Assembly (NCBI GenBank): GCA_965240365.1
Contig: OZ251218.1
Span: 3,162,001 to 3,226,000, forward strand
Direction of reading: 5' to 3'
Length of the DNA stretch: 64,000 nucleotides
From: G965240365 sp965240365
Lineage (GTDB): Bacteria > Pseudomonadota > Gammaproteobacteria > Eutrophobiales > Eutrophobiaceae
A program made the position numbers and the translations under genes. The notes under the pieces were generated by a model. That model saw only the letters and a program-made list of their open reading frames with translations. It was not told the origin of the DNA and ran no database searches. Each line of letters starts with the position of its first letter. Position 1 is the stretch's first letter. This document shows positions 26,134-34,705 of the stretch, piece by piece.

Positions 26134-27525
26134 CTACGCCCGCGCCTCGGTTTTCATTTTAATCGCCTGACTTGCCAGGGTTTTGCCGAAGTCCCAGGCG
26201 GCGCCGGGGACGCGATGGGCATCGGCGATGACATCCTGGAGCGCGCTGATGATCCAGCGCCGGTCAGCGTCGTTGATGGTCAGCGTGGGCAGGAATTTGA
26301 CCACATTCATGCCATGCCCGGCAACCTGGGAAAGGATTTGATGGCGGGTGAACAGCGGCACGGTGATCATCTGCGAAAACAAGCCTTTATTGGCCGCTTC
26401 CAGCAGCTTCCAGGACATTTTCAGGGACAAACTGCGCGGTTTGGCGAATTCCAGGGCGATCATCATGCCCAGTCCGCGCACTTCCTTGAGGCATTCATAT
26501 TCCCGGACCATCGGCTCAAGCTCCGCTCTGATGTCCGCCCCCATTTTGGCGGATTTAGCAATCAGATTTTCTGATTGCAGCACGTCCAGGGTGGCCAGCC
26601 CGGCCGCCATGGCCAGATTATTCTTGCTGAAGGTGCTGCCATGCACGACCGCCCGATCCAGGCGGTTGAATACCTTGTCAAATATCCATTTGCGGCAGGC
26701 CACGCCGCCAACCGGGACGAATCCGCCCGAGAGCGCCTTGGCCATGCACAGAATATCCGGTTCCACATCCCAGTGTTGCACGGCCCACCATTCCCCGGTG
26801 CGGCCGAGGCCGGTCTGCACTTCATCGGCGATAAATATCGCGCCATATTGACGGCAAAGCCGGGCGGCGCCGGGCAGATAAGCGGGGTCGGGCAGCCACA
26901 CGCCATGCCCCTGCACGGGTTCGGTGATAAATGCCGCAACGTCTTTTTGGGCGAGCGCCTGTTCCAGCGCGGCCAGGTCATTAAACGGAATTTCAATGAA
27001 ATCCGGCAACAGCGGCCCGAAACCCTCCCGAAAATAGGGATCGCCCGTGGCGGAAAGGGAACCCAGGCTGAGGCCGTGATAACCGCCGCGGCAGTAGATG
27101 ACTCTGGATTTGCCGGTGGCATAGCGGCTGAATTTGAGCGCCGCCTCCACCGTTTCAGTGCCGGAACTGGCAAAGAACAGCCTCTCCAGACCGGCCGGCA
27201 GAATTTCAAACAGTTTTTCCGCCAGCAGGCCCGAGAGCAGGGACACATCCAGTTGCACGAGGTTCGGCAGGCCGGCGTCCAGTATATCGCGCAGGGTCTC
27301 AATAACCCGCGGGTGGTTGCGGCCCAGGGCAAACACGCCGAAACCGCTCAGCAGGTCCAAATAACGGCGGCCCTGGTCATCGAAGAGATAAGGCCCTTCG
27401 GCCTTGACATAGTGACGGTTAAAACCGATGGTCTTGAGGACATTCACCATCTGCTTGTTCAGGTATTGCTCGTGCAGGCTGAAATTTTCCCGGCCGCGCT
27501 GCCGGATCAGTTCGCTGATTTTCAT
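26134..27525 (-). CDS. Class III PLP-dependent aminotransferase
   Basis: 463 aa. The class III signature is complete: FIADEVQTGLGRTG with the PLP-pairing Asp, then the lysine that binds PLP in CMAKALSGG, and a later HGSTFSKNNLAMAAG segment. SSGTETVEAALKFSR binds the cofactor phosphate. The N- and C-terminal regions resemble transaminases acting on omega-amino or acetyl-ornithine-like substrates; the precise substrate cannot be fixed. I chose the ATG at 27525 (MKISELIRQRG), because the extra 18 residues of a longer frame have no conservation features. Smc lies divergent, 180 bp away. Confidence 0.85.
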   Translation of the reverse strand: MKISELIRQRGRENFSLHEQYLNKQMVNVLKTIGFNRHYVKAEGPYLFDDQGRRYLDLLSGFGVFALGRNHPRVIETLRDILDAGLPNLVQLDVSLLSGLLAEKLFEILPAGLERLFFASSGTETVEAALKFSRYATGKSRVIYCRGGYHGLSLGSLSATGDPYFREGFGPLLPDFIEIPFNDLAALEQALAQKDVAAFITEPVQGHGVWLPDPAYLPGAARLCRQYGAIFIADEVQTGLGRTGEWWAVQHWDVEPDILCMAKALSGGFVPVGGVACRKWIFDKVFNRLDRAVVHGSTFSKNNLAMAAGLATLDVLQSENLIAKSAKMGADIRAELEPMVREYECLKEVRGLGMMIALEFAKPRSLSLKMSWKLLEAANKGLFSQMITVPLFTRHQILSQVAGHGMNVVKFLPTLTINDADRRWIISALQDVIADAHRVPGAAWDFGKTLASQAIKMKTEARA

Positions 27526-27704
27526 GGCTTGATTTTGCTTCAAATGGTCTGCTGATAAGAATGGACAAGTTCTGCTCAAAAAACCAAGTTTACACGGGAA
27601 CGGGATATTTTGAAGCCGTTTTTCGCCTTGCCCCCAACTTGAACAGGCAACCGGGCTGATCCCCCGCTGGTTTTCCGAAGCCGCCTTTAGTATCGTAGCG
27701 CCCC

Positions 27705-30700
27705 ATGCGCTTGTGCAACATCAAACTCTCCGGCTTCAAGTCCTTTGTCGATCCGACCAACCTGATCATCCCCGGCAATCTGGTCGGTATCGTCGGCCCG
27801 AACGGCTGTGGCAAGTCGAACATCATTGACGCGGTGACCTGGGTCATGGGCGAAAGCTCGGCCAAGCATCTGCGCGGCGAGGCATTGACCGATGTGATCT
27901 TTAGTGGTTCCGGCGCGCGGCAGCCGGTCGGCCAGGCCGCCGTGGAACTGGTATTCGACAACACTGAACAGAAGCTGGGCGGCCAGTATGCCGCCTACAG
28001 CCAGATCTCGGTCAAGCGCCAGATCAACCGCGATGGCGTATCCGTCTATTATCTAAACGGCACGCGCTGCCGCCGGCGCGACATCACCGCCATTTTCCTC
28101 GGCACCGGCCTCGGCCCCAGAAGCTATGCGATTATCGAGCAGGGCATGATCTCGCGCCTGATCGAGGCCCGCCCCGAAGAACTCCGGGCCTTTATCGAAG
28201 AGGCCGCCGGCATCTCAAAATATCGGGAGCGCCGCCGGGAAACGGAAAACCGGATCCGGCATACCAGGGAAAATATTGACCGGCTGACAGACATTCGCGC
28301 CGAACTGGAAAAGCAACTCAACCATCTGCGCCGCCAGGCCAGGGCCGCCGAGCGCTACAAGCTGCTCAAACAGCAGGAACGCAAGCTGCAATATGAATTA
28401 CTGGCGCTCGACTGGCGGGCGCTGGATGGCGAACTGGGCCGCTTGCAGGAAACGGCCGCCAAACGCGAGACTGCCGCGCAGGCGGCGCTGGCCGAGGTGC
28501 GGAAAATCGAGGCCGGGATCGAAAAAGAACGCGAACGGCTGGATGAGGCCAACCGGCTGTTCAACAACCGGCAGTCCGAATATTACCGGGTGGGCAGCGA
28601 CATCTCGCGCTATGAACAAAAACTGCATTACAGCCGGGAAAAAGTCAGCGCGCTTGAAGCCGATATCGAAAAGGAAAAACGCAATTCGGCGGACATCCTC
28701 GAACAACAACGGCAAGACAGCGCCGAGCATGAAAGCCTGGGGCGGGAATTGAGCGAATTGCAGCCAAAATTGCAGGCCGCCCGCGACGAGAGCGACAAGG
28801 CCCATGAACGGCTGAGCCGGGCCGAACAGGCCATGCACGACTGGCAGACCGAATGGGATCAATTCAACACGGCATTTTCCGAATTCAAGCAACAGACCCA
28901 AGTCGATCACACCCGCCTGGAACATCTCCGCTTTGGCCTGGACGAACTGACCGAAAGACGGCTGCAATTAGAGGGACACATCGCCAAATTCGAATCTTCC
29001 GCACTGGAAGAAAAGGCCGCGGCGCTGGCCGAAGCACTGGCCGGGGCCGAGGCGCAACAGGCCGCCATAAACGCGGCCTCTGCCGAAAAGCAGGCCGCCG
29101 TGCGCCAATGCCGCGCCACGGTCAAACACCGCTCGGCCGATCTGGGCGAGGCCCGCGAGCGGTTTCAGGCGGCCAAAGGGCGGCTGGTCTCGCTGGAGAC
29201 CTTACAGCGCGCCGTAATGCAGGACAACCGGGAACTGCATAACTGGCTGGCGGAAAACGGCCTGGACAACAAACAACGCCTGTCGCAGGTGTTGAAGGTG
29301 AGCGCAAAATGGACCCATGCCCTGGAAACAGTCACCCGCGCCCATCTGCGCCATATCTGCGTCGCTAAACCGGGCGATTATCTCGACCGGCTGGACACGG
29401 CGCCGGGTAAATTCGGGCTGATCAGCAGCGCCAGCCCAACCCCGGCCGCGCCGCGTAAAGACTATCCAAGGCTGATCGACGAGATTAGCGCCACGATCCG
29501 CATACCCTTCCTGCTGCAAGGCATATACCTCGCGGATTCGCTGGCCGAGGCCATAAAAATGCTGCCCGATCTGGGCGCGGCCGAGAGTGTCGTAACCACC
29601 GGGGGCGTCTGGCTCAGCCATAACTGGGTCATTGTCAACAATGCCTCTGAAACGGATGGCGTCTTAAATCGTGAACAGGAGATCACGGCGCTGAAGGCGG
29701 AACTCGCCGAGCGCGAACAACACATCGACACCGGCCAGGCCGAACTCAAACAGGCGGAAGCCGAGCTTGAACAGGCCGAAGCCGCCCTGCACGAACAACA
29801 GCAACGCTTACACGAACAACAACAGACGCTATCCGATATTCGCAGCAGACTGGCCGCGGCAAAAGCGGAAGCCGGGCACGCCGCCGGCCGCCATGAGCAA
29901 TGGCAGGAAGAACTCGAAACCAGCCAGACCCAGGCCGAAACCGACCGGGCCGAGATAGACGCCATAGAACAGCGCCTCGCCCAGGTGCAAAAAGACCGGC
30001 TGGAACTGGAACAAAAACGCACCGGGCTGAGCGCGGTCAACGAACAGCACCGGGCGGCGCTCAAGACGGCCCGCGGCCACTGGCAAGACACGCACACGCG
30101 CGGCCACGACATCGCCCTCAAGTGTGAATCCTGCCGCTCCCGCCTCGGCGCCGCTGCCGAGGCCATCAAAAGAAATGAGCGGCAGCTTGCGGAAACACGG
30201 GCGCGGCTGGCCGGGCTTGAACAAAACCTGGCCGAACAGCAGGCCCCGATCCAACAGCTACAACTTGATATTGAAAAACGCCTGCAAGACAAACTGGCGG
30301 CCGAAAAGAGCCTGGGCGAAGCGCGCGCCCGCCTGCAAACCATAGAAACCGCGAGCCGCGCGCTGGCGCAGGATCGGCACAAATTTGAACAAACCCTCGA
30401 CGGCAGCAGAGCCGAACTGGAAAAGGCGAAGCTGGCCGTCAACGGCTGCCGGGTAAAACTGGACACCGTGCAGGGACAACTCGGCGCGCTCGAAAAGACG
30501 CCGCGCGAAGTGCTCCAAACCCTGCCCGAAGACGCCGGGCAAGACGACTGGACCCGCCAACTGGAAGCCACGGCCGCCAAAATCCAGCGTCTTGGCCCGG
30601 TCAACCTGGCCGCGATTGACGAGCACAGCCAGAGCGCGGAACGCAAGACCTATCTGGACAGCCAGCATGATGATCTCATGGAGGCGCTCAAGACCCTGGA

Positions 30701-31208
30701 AACGGCCATCCGCAAGATTGACAAGGAAACGCGCGCCCGTTTCAAGGCCACCTTTGATGCACTCAACACAAACATCCGCGATATGTTCCCAAAACTGTTC
30801 GGCGGCGGGCAGGCGTATCTGGAACTGACCGGTGACGATTTACTGCAAACCGGCGTGACGCTCATGGCCCGCCCGCCCGGCAAAAAAAACAGCAACATTC
30901 ATCTACTGTCCGGCGGCGAAAAGGCGCTGACCGCCGTGGCCCTGGTGCTGGCCATATTCAAGCTCAATCCGGCGCCCTTCTGCATCCTCGACGAGGTCGA
31001 TGCGCCCCTGGATGACGCCAATATCGGCCGTTTCAGCGAACTGATTAAAGCAATGTCGGCCGACGTCCAGTTCATATTCGTCACCCACAACAAGATCACC
31101 ATGGAACTGGCCCAGCAACTGCTCGGCGTCACCATGCACGAAGCCGGCGTCTCCCGCCTGGTCTCGGTCGATGTTGACGCCGCGGTAGAAATGGCGGCCC
31201 CGGCTTGA
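27705..31208 (+). CDS. smc: Chromosome partition/condensin ATPase SMC
   Basis: 1167 aa. The N-terminal half-ATPase has Walker A (GPNGCGKSN, residues 32-40) and RSYAIIEQGMISRLIEA. Two long coiled coils flank a hinge at about residues 500-640. The C-terminal half-ATPase carries the LSGGEKALTAVAL signature and the Walker B sequence FCILDEVDAPLDDANIGRF. It organises and separates chromosomes with ScpA/ScpB, which are not in the window. Length, the LVSVDVD end and the N-terminal KSFVDPT segment fit the gammaproteobacterial type. No repeats interrupt it. Confidence 0.95.
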   Translation: MRLCNIKLSGFKSFVDPTNLIIPGNLVGIVGPNGCGKSNIIDAVTWVMGESSAKHLRGEALTDVIFSGSGARQPVGQAAVELVFDNTEQKLGGQYAAYSQISVKRQINRDGVSVYYLNGTRCRRRDITAIFLGTGLGPRSYAIIEQGMISRLIEARPEELRAFIEEAAGISKYRERRRETENRIRHTRENIDRLTDIRAELEKQLNHLRRQARAAERYKLLKQQERKLQYELLALDWRALDGELGRLQETAAKRETAAQAALAEVRKIEAGIEKERERLDEANRLFNNRQSEYYRVGSDISRYEQKLHYSREKVSALEADIEKEKRNSADILEQQRQDSAEHESLGRELSELQPKLQAARDESDKAHERLSRAEQAMHDWQTEWDQFNTAFSEFKQQTQVDHTRLEHLRFGLDELTERRLQLEGHIAKFESSALEEKAAALAEALAGAEAQQAAINAASAEKQAAVRQCRATVKHRSADLGEARERFQAAKGRLVSLETLQRAVMQDNRELHNWLAENGLDNKQRLSQVLKVSAKWTHALETVTRAHLRHICVAKPGDYLDRLDTAPGKFGLISSASPTPAAPRKDYPRLIDEISATIRIPFLLQGIYLADSLAEAIKMLPDLGAAESVVTTGGVWLSHNWVIVNNASETDGVLNREQEITALKAELAEREQHIDTGQAELKQAEAELEQAEAALHEQQQRLHEQQQTLSDIRSRLAAAKAEAGHAAGRHEQWQEELETSQTQAETDRAEIDAIEQRLAQVQKDRLELEQKRTGLSAVNEQHRAALKTARGHWQDTHTRGHDIALKCESCRSRLGAAAEAIKRNERQLAETRARLAGLEQNLAEQQAPIQQLQLDIEKRLQDKLAAEKSLGEARARLQTIETASRALAQDRHKFEQTLDGSRAELEKAKLAVNGCRVKLDTVQGQLGALEKTPREVLQTLPEDAGQDDWTRQLEATAAKIQRLGPVNLAAIDEHSQSAERKTYLDSQHDDLMEALKTLETAIRKIDKETRARFKATFDALNTNIRDMFPKLFGGGQAYLELTGDDLLQTGVTLMARPPGKKNSNIHLLSGGEKALTAVALVLAIFKLNPAPFCILDEVDAPLDDANIGRFSELIKAMSADVQFIFVTHNKITMELAQQLLGVTMHEAGVSRLVSVDVDAAVEMAAPA

Positions 31209-31216
31209 TGATATTA

Positions 31217-31248
31217 TTAACCCGCTATACTATTACTTTCCGGGTTAA
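31217..31248. promoter_or_regulatory. Candidate hicAB promoter and operator
   Basis: TTAACCCG and CGGGTTAA flank a TATACT -10 box (31226-31231) just before hicA. The layout fits autorepression by the HicB antitoxin. It could also act as a weak terminator for smc. Confidence 0.5.
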
Positions 31249-31264
31249 TCGTATCATTTAAGGC

Positions 31265-31498
31265 ATGAGTAAAGCCGCAAAGCTGTTACAGAAAATGAAG
31301 TCCAATCCGCGAGCCGATTGGACACCCGTCAATATAAGGACTCTGTGTAAGGCGTATAATCTCGCTCTGCGCCAACGGGGCACCAGCCATGCGGTACTGA
31401 CCAACGATAGGGGTGAACACCTGACGGTGCCCATGCGTAAACCCATCAAGCCTTTGTATATCAAACGCTTGGTTAAACTGATTGAGGCAGTACAATGA
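31265..31498 (+). CDS. hicA: HicA-type toxin (second, unrelated hicAB system)
   Basis: 77 aa with a double-stranded RNA-binding-like HicA fold. The catalytic His is in RGTSHAVLTNDRG, and the family ending PIKPLYIKRLVKLIEAVQ is present. It belongs to a different HicA branch from the 21.5-kb copy. It overlaps hicB by 4 bp (ATGA), so the pair is co-translated. HicA toxins cleave mRNA. Confidence 0.82.
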   Translation: MSKAAKLLQKMKSNPRADWTPVNIRTLCKAYNLALRQRGTSHAVLTNDRGEHLTVPMRKPIKPLYIKRLVKLIEAVQ

Positions 31499-31842
31499 AA
31501 TTTGAAGATTACTCTGTTCATGTATCCCCCATCCCCGCCGATGAAGGGGGCGGTTATATGGTCTCTTTCCCCGATCTGCCGGGCTGCATTGCCGATGGTA
31601 ATACTATTGACGAGGCGATCATTGAGGCCCGCGATGCTTTTGAGGCCTGGAGCATGGCGGAGCGGGAAGATAAAGGTGAATTGCCCGCGCCTAAAACGTT
31701 TAGCGGGCAGTTCGTTCAGCGCATCCCGAAAAGCCTGCATCGACAACTGGCTATACGCGCTGAAAGCGAAGGGGTCAGCTTGAATCAACTGGCGAACACA
31801 TTGCTGGCTCAGGGGTTGGCCCGGCCTTACAGTAAGCCATGA
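31495..31842 (+). CDS. hicB: HicB-type antitoxin with C-terminal ribbon-helix-helix region
   Basis: 115 aa. The N-terminal HicB fold (YMVSFPDLPGCIADGNTIDEAI) binds the toxin. The C-terminal FVQRIPKSLHRQLAIRAESEGVSLNQL segment is a DNA-binding ribbon-helix-helix. It follows hicA in the usual hicAB order. The operator is probably the inverted repeat at 31217. The 3' end is followed within 8 bp by a degenerate palindrome. Confidence 0.88.
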   Translation: MKFEDYSVHVSPIPADEGGGYMVSFPDLPGCIADGNTIDEAIIEARDAFEAWSMAEREDKGELPAPKTFSGQFVQRIPKSLHRQLAIRAESEGVSLNQLANTLLAQGLARPYSKP

Positions 31843-31849
31843 AAAACGA

Positions 31850-31868
31850 CCTGCACGCAGCAGGCAGG
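31850..31868. repeat. Degenerate P19-like palindrome after hicB
   Basis: CCTGCACGCAGCAGGCAGG differs from P19 at two positions in the left arm. Flanks are A|T. Confidence 0.6.
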
Positions 31869-31909
31869 TCTGTAACAAACGGCCGAAGAATCCAAGAGGC
31901 GGGGCCGTG

Positions 31910-32085
31910 ATGGTAAATGAATCCCGGCTTCCGCTTGCCCGCCGCAGGCAGGCCGGAATGACAAGGTAACAGGAATAACGAAAGGAATTACCGGGATGTA
32001 TCTATTACCCCCGCCGTCATTCCGGCGAAGGCCGGAATCCAGTGGTTTATGCGATACATTCCCGCGAAGCGGGAATGACAACACA
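31910..32085. repeat. REP/BIME-like repeats before fecI
   Basis: A degenerate palindrome-bearing REP is at about 31920-31965 and a full REP at about 32017-32082 (ATTCCGGCGAAGGCCGGAAT and a CCCGCGAAGCGGG hairpin). No gene is visible in 31843-32128. Confidence 0.7.
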
Positions 32086-32128
32086 ACTTGAACCGGATTA
32101 TCAACCCTAACTCGCGCCCTCAACACTG

Positions 32129-32641
32129 ATGAGTAAAGACTTCAATGCCCTGTTCCTTGCCCACCGGCGCGAGTTGCATGCCTATATCAACAAAAAACTC
32201 CAAGACCCGGCCGCCGCCGACGACCTGGCGCAGGAGACCTTCCTGCGCTTTGTCGAATTCAAGGCGCAAAACCCGACGGTGGTCATCACAGAAGAGCGCT
32301 CCTACCTCTACCGGATCGCCCACAACCTCGCCATCGATCACCTGCGCCGCGAGCATCAGGAGCCGTTCGACCCAATGGATGAAGACGAAATCAGCGAGAT
32401 TGAAGACCCCGGCCCGCGACCGGAACAGACCGTCAGCAACCTGGCCGAATTGCGCCGCGTGCGTGATACGCTGCTTGAACTGCCCGAACGCACGCGCCAG
32501 ATCTACACGCTGTCCCGCATCGAAGGCTTGACTTACGAACAGGTCGCCGACCGGCTCGGTATTTCCACCAGTTCCGTCCAGAAGCATCTGGCGCAGGCGA
32601 CCCGCTATGTGATGCTGCGCCTGCGCCGCGATGATCAATGA
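32129..32641 (+). CDS. FecI-like ECF sigma factor
   Basis: 170 aa with sigma region 2 (LAQETFLRFVEF...SYLYRIAHNLAIDHLRR) and region 4 (LPERTRQIYTLSRIEGLTY and the helix-turn-helix EQVADRLGISTSSVQKHLAQA). It lies directly before a fecR-like anti-sigma gene and upstream of a TonB receptor with an STN domain. This is the standard arrangement for sensing a siderophore or iron complex at the cell surface and inducing its uptake. Confidence 0.92.
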   Translation: MSKDFNALFLAHRRELHAYINKKLQDPAAADDLAQETFLRFVEFKAQNPTVVITEERSYLYRIAHNLAIDHLRREHQEPFDPMDEDEISEIEDPGPRPEQTVSNLAELRRVRDTLLELPERTRQIYTLSRIEGLTYEQVADRLGISTSSVQKHLAQATRYVMLRLRRDDQ

Positions 32642-32711
32642 TCAGCGCGCATCGCCCTGCCGCCAGGCAGGGGGCGTGGCATACCCTGCCCGTGACTGAG
32701 GCAAAAGACCG

Positions 32712-33728
32712 GTGAATACCAGCGACAGCGCGAACGGTGAAGACGATCGGCAGAAACAGATTGATTTGCAGGCGGCGGGATGGGTGGTGCGGCTCGACGA
32801 GGGCCTGTCCGCCGCCGAGCGCCGCGAACTCGACCGCTGGCTGGCCGAAAGCCCGGCCCATGCAGCCGCCTTCAAGGAAGCGCAGGCGACCTGGGACCTG
32901 ATGGGCCAACTGCGTTTCGGGCCGGACGCGCTGAGGCGAGGCATCGCCCCGCCGCTGGCTTCCCCCGCTCGGGCCGGCAAACGGCGCCGTTTCACCGCCT
33001 GGAAGCGGATCGCGGCGCTCGCCGCCTGCCTGATCCTGCTCGCCGGGGGCGTGGTCCTGCGGCACGGCAATCCCCTGCTCATACTCACGGCCGATCACCA
33101 CACCACGGCCGGGGCGCAGCGCCTTGTCACACTCCCCGACGGCAGCCACATCGAGCTTGGCCCGGCCAGCGCCGTCAAGCTCCATTTCAACGCCGGCGCG
33201 CGCCGGATCGAGCTGCTCTCCGGCCTGGCCTTTTTCACTGCCGCGCCGGTGACCAACGGCGAAAACCGGCCCTTCATCGTGGCCGCGGCCAACGGCCGCG
33301 TCCGCGCGCTGGGCACCCAATTCATGGTCGAGCACATTGCCGATGGCGCGGAAGTCACGGTGATTGAACGGCAGGTCGAAGTCACGCTTCTAAACGAAGC
33401 GGCAAAGGGCCCGGCCCGCGTGCTCGCGCCCGGTCAGGCCGTGCGCTACGCCGAAACCGGCCTCGCCGCCACTCAAAACGTCAACATCGAGCGCGCGACG
33501 GCCTGGCGGCGCGGCCGGCTGATATTCGACCAGGTCCCGCTCGGCGAAGTCGTGGCCGCGCTCAACCGCTATCACCGCGGCCGCATCGTCATCACCAATG
33601 CCGCCCTCGGCCGCCGCAAGGTCAGCGGCATCTTCGAAACGGCCGCGCCGGATGCCGCGCTCGCCGCCATCACCCGGGCCCTGCAAATCAACACCGTCTC
33701 CCTGTCGCTCGTAATATTGCTCTATTAA
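32712..33728 (+). CDS. FecR-like anti-sigma regulator
   Basis: 338 aa. The N-terminal cytoplasmic domain (DUF4880: WVVRLDEGLSAAERRELDRWLAESPAH) binds the sigma factor. A membrane helix at about residues 95-117 (IAALAACLILLAGGVVL) and a periplasmic FecR domain follow, with an STN-like end. I chose GTG 32712, with GAGG upstream. Its stop lies within a 35-bp sequence repeated at 34567 beyond a repeat island, so the native C-terminus may have been altered. Confidence 0.88.
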   Translation: MNTSDSANGEDDRQKQIDLQAAGWVVRLDEGLSAAERRELDRWLAESPAHAAAFKEAQATWDLMGQLRFGPDALRRGIAPPLASPARAGKRRRFTAWKRIAALAACLILLAGGVVLRHGNPLLILTADHHTTAGAQRLVTLPDGSHIELGPASAVKLHFNAGARRIELLSGLAFFTAAPVTNGENRPFIVAAANGRVRALGTQFMVEHIADGAEVTVIERQVEVTLLNEAAKGPARVLAPGQAVRYAETGLAATQNVNIERATAWRRGRLIFDQVPLGEVVAALNRYHRGRIVITNAALGRRKVSGIFETAAPDAALAAITRALQINTVSLSLVILLY

Positions 33729-33754
33729 GCCTCTCGGCGACGCTCCAAAAAAAT
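33720..33754 (+). repeat. 35-bp direct repeat, left copy
   Basis: The sequence (CTCTATTAAGCCT...CGCTCCAAAAAAAT) recurs at 34567-34601 with three mismatches, flanking the repeat island between fecR and the receptor gene. Confidence 0.75.
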
Positions 33755-34566
33755 GGCTCTTTTGAATTCCGAGTGGGTTAAGCCGCATGTGGATTGAGTG
33801 TGCAGAAAATGGCATGAACCTGCCTGCCTGCCTGCGGCAGGCAGGCCGGAATGACGTAAAGCCGGAACAACACACCCGACGTCATTCCAGCGAAAGCTGG
33901 AATCCAGTGGTTTATGTCATCCATTCCCGCCCAGGCGGGAATGACAATAATAAGGCATCAGGTATCCTGGCCACGACATCGTTTAGTATCGCTCATAAAG
34001 CACCTATCGCCCCCGCCGTCATTTATGGACAGGAAGTCCTGTATGCGGCGAGAGGGCACGCCTACAGGGATGTAGGTGGTAGAGCAGCGTCAGGAACAGA
34101 CTGCCGAGGATGCCCGTAGCCGCCCAGCGAAGGCCGGAATCCAGTGGTTTATGCCATACATTCCCGCCTGGGCGGGAATGACAATCAGGCAGGACCGGCG
34201 CTCATTTCACACCTCGGCCCGCCCTCCTGGATTCCAGCTTTCGCTGGAATGACGACGGGGTGTTGTTTTAGCTTTCCGTCATCCTGTCTGTCTGCAACAG
34301 GCAAGGCAGAGCTTTAGCAAGAACGCAGGGTCACCTCGTCTAAAATAAGGCGTCAGTTATCCTGGCCACGGTATCGTTAGCATCGCCCATAATACGCCTA
34401 TTGCCCCCGTCGTCATTCCAGCGAAAGCTGGAATCCAGTGGTTTATGAAATACATTCCCGCCTGGGTGGGAATGACAATAATAAGGCACCAGCTATCCTA
34501 ACCACGGCATCATTAGCATCACTCATATCGCCCACTATATTAGCAATTTAGATAAGCTAACCCTGA
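33755..34566. repeat. Repeat island of 0.8 kb (partial MITE, REPs, 105-bp-type MITE copies)
   Basis: The order is: the left part of the 388-bp MITE with P19 (33755-33950), a partial 105-bp MITE (33953-34017), a REP carrying a nested double hairpin (34018-34190), a REP half (34229-34260), and a composite of two 105-bp MITE segments around a REP (34326-34565). I find no gene. Direct repeats of 35 bp flank the island. Confidence 0.7.
33827..33845. repeat. P19 palindrome (centre G) in the partial 388-bp MITE
   Basis: CCTGCCTGCGGCAGGCAGG, preceded by two more CCTG units; flanks G|C. The other two copies of this MITE have the shorter CCTGTCTGCGGCAGGCAGG here. Confidence 0.8.
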
Positions 34567-34601
34567 CTCTATTAAGCCTTTCAGCGGCGCTCCAAAAAAA
34601 T
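34567..34601 (+). repeat. 35-bp direct repeat, right copy
   Basis: It matches 33720-33754 with three mismatches and lies about 105 bp before the TonB receptor start. Confidence 0.75.
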
Positions 34602-34705
34602 ATCAATTTTTTTTACCGGATCCCGCGCCAAATTCCGTCTTATTAAATAGAGCGCGAATATCTCGCATTTTTATTCAAATTAAATAACATTCAAGGAAAC
34701 TCAAA

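Noticed and set aside
29462..30646. 394-residue frame opposite smc
   Set aside because: It is Ser/Arg/Cys-rich, typical of the antisense of coiled-coil codons, and overlaps a clearly conserved gene.
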